Virus record (IMG/VR): IMGVR_UViG_3300023313_000020
Span: 1-34,813 of that record
Strand: one strand, 5' to 3'
DNA length: 34,813 nt
From: a virus
Below the pieces are notes generated by a model, which did not search any database, was not told the DNA's origin, and was given only the letters and a program-made list of their open reading frames with translations. Numbering within the stretch: the first letter of the stretch is position 1; each line of letters starts with the position of its first letter. The translations under genes were made by a program, and so were the position numbers. Below are positions 29,534 through 34,813 of this stretch, one piece after another.

Positions 29534-32500
29534 TGGACATTGGTGAAGTCAAAGGCGAACGTCTTAAACTACAAGATGCAGCACCACAAGAGGATATTCC
29601 AACTAGCGAAGTTATTAGCTCAGCTTTTCGCAGGCATAACTCTATTGGTTCGGCTATTGCAGACGTTACAGAGCAACCAACCTTCGGGCAAGAGCTGCGT
29701 AGTGTAGAGAATACTCAAGCAACACTTAATGAGTTGAATGGTAAAACATACAACCCGATGGATGATGTTCCTGATCGTTACCGTAGCAAGGCTGAATTAT
29801 ATGTTGGACTTGAGCAGCCAACAGACGTTGAAGCTTTCACTAAAAGACTAGATAGGGAAACACAAGATTTACAAAACATCGAACAGGGTGGGTGGATAGG
29901 CACAGCATCAAGCATTGCGGCAGGTGTTTTAGATCCAGTCATGATTCCATTTATGATGATACCTGCATTAAATGCGGTTCGTGCTGGAAGCATCATGGGT
30001 AATGCAGCAAGGATAGGAGCAGGCGGTGGGCTTGCAGTAGGCGCAAGTGAGGTAGCATTGCAGGCTACACAGTACACACGCACAGCGCAGGAATCAATTA
30101 TCAATACCACGGCAGGGGCATTGCTAGGTGGAGTGTTAGGAGGGCTTCTAGGAAAGGTTGCTAAAACTAGGGTAAACATACAAGAGAAGGTTGCAAGTGA
30201 TATTGCAGAAGTGGCAGGCATAGAGCCTAAGTCATTAAGTGCGGCTGGTGTAGAGAAAACCACATTAGCACAGGAAGAACTTGTTGGCACGCTTGGACTA
30301 GCCAAAGTAGTAGGCAAGATGATTCCAAAGATTCGCTTGGCACAATCACCATCAGTTGAAACTCGCAGGACTATACAAGAGCTTTTTGAACAGCCTTTAT
30401 TAACCAAGAAAAACGAGCAAGGTATTGCTAGTGAAGTAGCTGTATCAACTAGAATCAAGGCGCGTGAAGCACAGCTTGGCGAAGCTATCGTGCAGAATCG
30501 TGAACTTTATATGGCATATCGTGGAAAGGATTCATCAGGAGTTATATCAAGAGCGGCTTTAGGTGTTAAGGATTCAGTAGCAGGTACAGGCGGCAAGTTG
30601 TCATATAAGGAATTCAATGAAGCAGTTGGTGTTGCTATCAATAAAGGTGTTAAGCACGACATACCAGAAGTACAGGCAGCAGCACAACATTGGAACGAGA
30701 AGTTTTTCAAACCATATCTTGATGAGGAAGTAGAGCTTGGACTATTAGAGAGAGGTATCCAGCAGACAGAGAACAAAGCTTACTTAACTCGCTTATACAA
30801 CCATGAAGAAATTATAGCTAAGCGTAAAGATTTTAGAAGCGTTTTAGAAAAGAACTTTGGCGACAGTGAAAAGAAATACAATGAAGGCTTGAAACGTAAA
30901 TCCGACAAGTTGTTTGAAGCAGAGTTTAAGGCTGCAAAATCAGCGCGCCAAAAGGTTGCGGAGTCATATCAGCCAGTTAAGTCTAAGGTTGAGTTTACAC
31001 CATCAGCAAAAAAAGATTCACCATCAGATTCAAATACAGGTATTTCATCAGATGAGATTGCAATCAATTATTCAAGAGACAATATAGATATTTTGGATAC
31101 TAACTTTGCAGGCACAGGTATCAAAGGTGAAGAACTAAAGAGACTGGACAACTTGCCTTCCGACAGCCCTATCAAAAAACGCATGAGCTTTTATGTTAAC
31201 AAACCTAAGTTCGGCAAAGAGGTTAAAGAAGCAGGGCTAGGCAATGTTAGAAATCAACTAGACTTAAGCCAGCTTAAAATCCTTGATGCAAGAGATGGAT
31301 TGCCAGCGCATGTAATTGAAGCCAAGAAGCGCATCATTGCAGATAATGAAGGCATAGATAATCTTAATGCAATGGAGCTTGCTATCAATGAGTTCTATCA
31401 TGGATATGTTGGCAGGGGTATAGCACCACGCACAAGCGGCGCAGGAGTTCTTTTTTCTAATGCACCTATAGTTGGCAAAGAAGCTAAAACAGGCTTAACC
31501 AGCCCTATGGCAGAGCGTATGCTTAACCCTAAAACATTAGAGAAAGCACTTGCAGAAGATGACTATGTTTTAATGTCACCAGAGAATCCAGATGCAATAG
31601 AGCTGCCAGCTTTAGGAACACCAGAGCGCGCCATAGCAGACAAGAAGAATGCAGCACTAAGGGAAGAATTTAAAAAACAACTTGAAGCAGATAACATATC
31701 TTATATTGAAATTAGTGGTAAATACGGCAACCCTGAAAATAGCTTTATGCTATTAGACATGAAAGCATCGGAAGGTGTTGTTATGGCTAGACGCTGGAAG
31801 CAGGAAAGCATAGCTACCAAGGATGGCTTGTTTTATCGTGATGGTCGCATTGACCCTTCCATTGGCAAACCTAGGCTTAACAATGCAGCGGATGACTTCT
31901 ATTCAGAAATAACCATGGCAGACGGAAGTAAGAAGAAATTCCAAATAGAGATTGATTTCAACCAGCCTAAGCAGCAAGAGTGGGCTAAGCCATTAAATGA
32001 AGCATCGGCTCTAAGTGACGCAGAGATTCGCGATGCAGCAGAAGAAACTATTGACAATATCCTTGGAACTTCAATCGGAACTACACCACGCGGAGTAGTG
32101 CCTGATATTGGAGTATTCAAAGAGCGTGCATTAGATATTCCGTTCGATGATTTGCGTCCGTGGATCAACACAGATATTGAGGAAGTATCAGGATTCTATA
32201 ATCGCACAGCCGCGCCAAGCATTGAGTTGCAACGTAAGTTCGGTTCAATAGATATGGAAGAACAGTTGTTTAAGATTAAAGATGAATACAGAAACCTAAA
32301 AGAAAAAGCAACAGATACCAAAGAAGTATTAGCACTTGATAAATTAGAGAAAGCAGACCTTAGAGACTTACAGGCATTAAGGGACATAACCTTGAATCGC
32401 TATGGTATTCCTCAAGATCCTGCAAGCTTTTGGGTTCGTACTGGTAAAGCGGTGCGCAACATTAACTTTATTTCTATGCTAGGTTCAATGACACCTTCTG

Positions 32501-33591
32501 CAATACCTGATATGGCTAGACCAGTTATGCTGCATGGTTTAAAACATACAGCCAGAGCAGTAAGCGCATTGATTCGTCATCCATACAAAACAAAGATGGC
32601 TATAAAGGAAGCGCGCAAAGCTGGTGTTGGTTGGGATTTAGTATTCAACTCAACAGCAAAATCAATATATGAAGTTGGTGATCCTTATGCTAGAGGTAAC
32701 TTATTCGAGAGAGGGTTAAGAGCATCAGCAGATACGTTCGGAATAGTATCATTGATGGCACCATGGAACACAGCTATGAAGTCATATGCTTCACTGGTTA
32801 CTATGGATGCTATGATAGCAGCAGCAGCCAAGGGAGGAAGCACAAGGCTTGCAAATCTTGGTATTGATAAAGCTATGTCAAAACGTATTGCAGAGCAGTT
32901 TGCTAAGCATGGAGAGACTGACGGCATGAACTTTGCCAATATACAGAAATGGAATGACAAAGAAGCAGCGGATGCTTTCAACAATGCTTTACTAAAGGAT
33001 GTGGACACTGCAATCGTTACACCCGATGCAGCAGACAAGCCATTGATGATGAGTACAGAAGCAGGTAAACAGATAGGACAGTTTAAGACGTTTGCTTTTG
33101 GTGCGACTTCACGCATGTTGCTTTTAGGATTACAACAGAATGACGTTAAATTTTACAACGGATTGATGTTATCATTCGCACTAGGTAGCGTAACTTATGG
33201 AGTTAAGAACTACGTCGCAAGGCGTGAGCTTACAGATGACCCTATGGTATTGCTTGGCGAATCAATAGATAGATCTGGATTCCTTGGTATATATATGGAA
33301 ATGAATAATATGGCAGAGAAGCTAACAGGTGGAACTATTGGTTTGTCGGCTATCACAGGCGGTGGTCAGATGAGCCGTTATGCTTCACGCAATATAACAG
33401 GTGCATTACTTGGACCATCAGCAGGAACTATACAAAACATTGCAACAACATCACGCGCAGCATTTACCCAAGACATTAACAAGTCAGACGTGCATGCCTT
33501 ACGCAAGATGCTACCATATCAAAATTTATTTTATATTCGCAGGCTACTTGACCATGTAGAGAAAGAAGCTGCGGATAAGATAACGAGGTAA
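29533..33591 (+). CDS. Large internal virion protein, gp16-like, with polyvalent effector insert
   Basis: A 1352-residue ejected protein. Residues about 120-210 are Gly/Ala-rich hydrophobic segments with AGALLGGVLGGLLG, fit for membrane insertion. A core block SDAEIRDAAEETIDNILGTS...RALDIPFDDLRPW (about 828-878) and helices to the end are typical of this family. Between about 480 and 815 lies an insert: an ADP-ribosyltransferase/PolyVal-like part (FAGTGIKGEELKRL, then GNVRNQLDLSQLKILDARDG) and an alpha/beta part (YVLMSPENP, YIEISGKYGNPENSFMLLD, RRWKQESIATKDGLFYRDG) like DUF3293-type polyvalent domains. No lytic transglycosylase is seen. It would carry effectors into the cell with the DNA; that is inference. 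Confidence 0.75.
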   Translation: MDIGEVKGERLKLQDAAPQEDIPTSEVISSAFRRHNSIGSAIADVTEQPTFGQELRSVENTQATLNELNGKTYNPMDDVPDRYRSKAELYVGLEQPTDVEAFTKRLDRETQDLQNIEQGGWIGTASSIAAGVLDPVMIPFMMIPALNAVRAGSIMGNAARIGAGGGLAVGASEVALQATQYTRTAQESIINTTAGALLGGVLGGLLGKVAKTRVNIQEKVASDIAEVAGIEPKSLSAAGVEKTTLAQEELVGTLGLAKVVGKMIPKIRLAQSPSVETRRTIQELFEQPLLTKKNEQGIASEVAVSTRIKAREAQLGEAIVQNRELYMAYRGKDSSGVISRAALGVKDSVAGTGGKLSYKEFNEAVGVAINKGVKHDIPEVQAAAQHWNEKFFKPYLDEEVELGLLERGIQQTENKAYLTRLYNHEEIIAKRKDFRSVLEKNFGDSEKKYNEGLKRKSDKLFEAEFKAAKSARQKVAESYQPVKSKVEFTPSAKKDSPSDSNTGISSDEIAINYSRDNIDILDTNFAGTGIKGEELKRLDNLPSDSPIKKRMSFYVNKPKFGKEVKEAGLGNVRNQLDLSQLKILDARDGLPAHVIEAKKRIIADNEGIDNLNAMELAINEFYHGYVGRGIAPRTSGAGVLFSNAPIVGKEAKTGLTSPMAERMLNPKTLEKALAEDDYVLMSPENPDAIELPALGTPERAIADKKNAALREEFKKQLEADNISYIEISGKYGNPENSFMLLDMKASEGVVMARRWKQESIATKDGLFYRDGRIDPSIGKPRLNNAADDFYSEITMADGSKKKFQIEIDFNQPKQQEWAKPLNEASALSDAEIRDAAEETIDNILGTSIGTTPRGVVPDIGVFKERALDIPFDDLRPWINTDIEEVSGFYNRTAAPSIELQRKFGSIDMEEQLFKIKDEYRNLKEKATDTKEVLALDKLEKADLRDLQALRDITLNRYGIPQDPASFWVRTGKAVRNINFISMLGSMTPSAIPDMARPVMLHGLKHTARAVSALIRHPYKTKMAIKEARKAGVGWDLVFNSTAKSIYEVGDPYARGNLFERGLRASADTFGIVSLMAPWNTAMKSYASLVTMDAMIAAAAKGGSTRLANLGIDKAMSKRIAEQFAKHGETDGMNFANIQKWNDKEAADAFNNALLKDVDTAIVTPDAADKPLMMSTEAGKQIGQFKTFAFGATSRMLLLGLQQNDVKFYNGLMLSFALGSVTYGVKNYVARRELTDDPMVLLGESIDRSGFLGIYMEMNNMAEKLTGGTIGLSAITGGGQMSRYASRNITGALLGPSAGTIQNIATTSRAAFTQDINKSDVHALRKMLPYQNLFYIRRLLDHVEKEAADKITR

Positions 33592-33596
33592 ACACA

Positions 33597-33625
33597 TTGT
33601 ATTTACTTATAATTTATAGTATAAT
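33597..33625 (+). promoter_or_regulatory. Promoter before the tail fibre
   Basis: TATAAT (33620-33625) is perfect; the -35 (TTGTAT, 33597-33602, 17 bases away) is weak. AGTATAATGC equals the box of the terminase promoter. It lies in a 64-base gap with AAGGAG before ATG 33656, so the fibre and lysis genes may have extra transcription. Confidence 0.5.
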
Positions 33626-33655
33626 GCGCAAGATCGCGCAAAGGAGCAAATAAAC

Positions 33656-34597
33656 ATGGCTGAAATACTTATACCAGATGATGACGCGCGCGACCAGTAT
33701 ACCGCGTCTGCATCACAAACGATATTCCCATACACATTCCCAATCTTTGACCAGACAGTTTTAATTGTAAAACAAACAGTCGCAGCTACCAGTGTAACAA
33801 GCACACTAGCATTGACCACAGACTACACGGTAAGCGGAGTTGATGCGGCAGGTGGCGGCAATGTAACCTTATTAGTAGGCGCGGCATCAGGCGACACAAT
33901 CACCATTGAGCGCGATGTACCAGTAGCACGTAACACTGACTTCCAGGTAGCAGGCGACTACCGCGCAGAAACAATCAACCGCGAACTTGATTTAATAGTG
34001 ATGATGATGCAGCAGTTAGAGCGCGACATCAACCGCACAGTGACCCTTAAAACAGAGGACACAAGCTCATCCTTAGAACTTCCAACCAAGACAGAAAGAT
34101 CAGACCAAGCACTAGGCTTCGATTCTAATGGCGATGCTATTGCATTATCACTTACAACCCCTAGCACTATTCCATCGCCAGTATCATTAAATTATATTCG
34201 CAGTAATTTAGCAGGCACAGCTCATGAGAATCGTACTGTTACAGAGGTTAAGACAGACCTTGGTATAGATCTTAAAGAAGATATAACCAGCGCCACAGGA
34301 TCAGCAGTAACACCATCAGGCACAACAGCGCAGAGGGATGGCTCACCAGTCAACGGATACTTCCGCTATAATTCCACACTAGGACAGTTTGAAGGCTATG
34401 CTGCTGGAGCGTGGGGAGCAATAGGTGGCGGCGCAACAGGTGGCAGTAGTGATGCTGTATTCTATGAGAACGAGCAGACAGTCACGGCAGACTACACACT
34501 ATCAACAAACAACAATGCTCATAGTGTTGGACCAATAACAATAAACACAGGAATAACCGTAACAGTTCCAAGCGGTTCTAATTGGGTGATTTCATGA
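33656..34597 (+). CDS. Tail fibre, T7 gp17-like N-terminal domain
   Basis: A 313-residue fibre. Residues about 10-150 match the T7 fibre attachment domain: QYTASASQTIFPYTFPIFDQ, then TDYTVSG, ITIERDVPVARNTDFQVAGD and ETINRELDLIVMMMQQLERD. The rest is short, with a NGYFRYNSTLGQFEGYAAGA-type segment found in fibre tips. It anchors the fibre to the tail; the receptor-binding parts are probably in the next genes. AAGGAG precedes the ATG and its stop overlaps the next gene as ATGA. Confidence 0.88.
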   Translation: MAEILIPDDDARDQYTASASQTIFPYTFPIFDQTVLIVKQTVAATSVTSTLALTTDYTVSGVDAAGGGNVTLLVGAASGDTITIERDVPVARNTDFQVAGDYRAETINRELDLIVMMMQQLERDINRTVTLKTEDTSSSLELPTKTERSDQALGFDSNGDAIALSLTTPSTIPSPVSLNYIRSNLAGTAHENRTVTEVKTDLGIDLKEDITSATGSAVTPSGTTAQRDGSPVNGYFRYNSTLGQFEGYAAGAWGAIGGGATGGSSDAVFYENEQTVTADYTLSTNNNAHSVGPITINTGITVTVPSGSNWVIS

Positions 34598-34813
34598 GTA
34601 CACTACAAGTTACAACAATCAAATCAAACGCATCAGCAACGCCTTTAGTATTCCAAGATAGCGCAGGCACAGAGGTGATGCAGGGATGTACAGCATGGGT
34701 AAACTTCAACGGCACAGGCACGGTTGCTATAAGAGATAGTTTTAATGTATCAAGCATTACAGATAATGGAGTTGGAAAGTATTCAGTAAACTTTGCAACA
34801 GCAATGGCAAACT
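34594..34813 (+). CDS. Tail fibre distal protein, 5' part (3' part at 1-289)
   Basis: Start ATG overlaps the stop of the T7-like fibre (ATGA). The frame is open to the end of the window and, through the 119-base overlap, continues to the stop at 287-289; the whole protein is 129 residues. Positions 34695-34813 duplicate 1-119. The domain is described with the other part. Confidence 0.8.
   Translation, partial: MSTLQVTTIKSNASATPLVFQDSAGTEVMQGCTAWVNFNGTGTVAIRDSFNVSSITDNGVGKYSVNFATAMAN
34695..34813. repeat. Terminal direct repeat, right copy
   Basis: An exact copy of positions 1-119, in the same coding frame, showing that the contig closes on itself. Confidence 0.95.

Noticed and set aside
29778-30458. 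Minus-strand 226-residue frame
   Set aside because: Fully inside the gp16-like gene, Ser/Ala/Pro-rich shadow without a ribosome site.
1-34813. Search by eye for integrase, repressor of lysogeny, CRISPR array, insertion sequences, phage RNA or DNA polymerase
   Set aside because: No frame shows their motifs, and no spaced direct repeats of CRISPR type or transposase inverted repeats were seen; a temperate life style is not supported.

Overview
The window is a complete or near-complete genome of a tailed phage with a podovirus (T7-like) particle. The first 119 bases (1-119) recur exactly at the end (34695-34813), in the same reading frame of a tail fibre gene. The sequence therefore closes into a circle of about 34.7 kb, opened at an arbitrary point. 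The host is probably a Gram-negative, proteobacterium-like cell: virion proteins match the T7 family (connector, tail tubes A and B, three internal/ejected proteins), one gene has a Sec signal peptide, ribosome sites are strong GGAGG/AGGAG, and promoters are sigma70-like. I saw no RNA polymerase, DNA polymerase, helicase, integrase, lysogeny repressor, tRNA or CRISPR, so transcription and replication probably rest on the host.

Layout. A divergent promoter pair at about 6641-6720 splits the genome. A short leftward operon (6620 down to 4683) encodes a membrane peptide, a helix-turn-helix protein, a NinB-like recombination protein, an HNH nuclease, two small proteins, a GC-rich structured intergenic element and a VRR-NUC-type nuclease. 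Everything else runs rightward: a DUF1376-type replication initiator with an iteron array inside its own gene (a lambda-O-like origin), an annealing-protein candidate and SSB-like protein, a LOG-family enzyme, a dense block of small accessory genes rich in Cys-pair zinc motifs (including a stand-alone DnaJ-type zinc domain), and terminase behind its own promoter. Next come a second small-gene block, gp7.3-like proteins, portal, scaffold, an HslV/proteasome-like putative protease, capsid, decoration and beta-repeat proteins, a Lar-like protein, the tail tubes, internal virion proteins and the tail fibres.

Across the circle junction the same direction continues through tail fibre partners, a T7-type small holin, a perfect-consensus promoter, a secreted protein, endolysin, a second holin-like protein, a metallophosphoesterase, a DUF7220-like membrane protein and a DUF5664 nucleotide pyrophosphohydrolase. 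It ends at a terminator (4728-4754) embedded in the 3' end of the converging nuclease gene.

The most notable points are: the proteasome-beta/HslV-like protein between scaffold and capsid, with Thr, Asp and Lys at family spacing; the iteron origin inside the initiator gene, phased at 11 and 21 bp, with matching 21-bp-spaced copies in the initiator promoter; an apparent polyvalent effector insert of about 330 residues in the largest ejected protein; a phage LOG enzyme; a stand-alone four-motif DnaJ zinc domain; and a GC-rich structured element in the leftward operon. All functional names are read from motifs and gene order; no database search was run.
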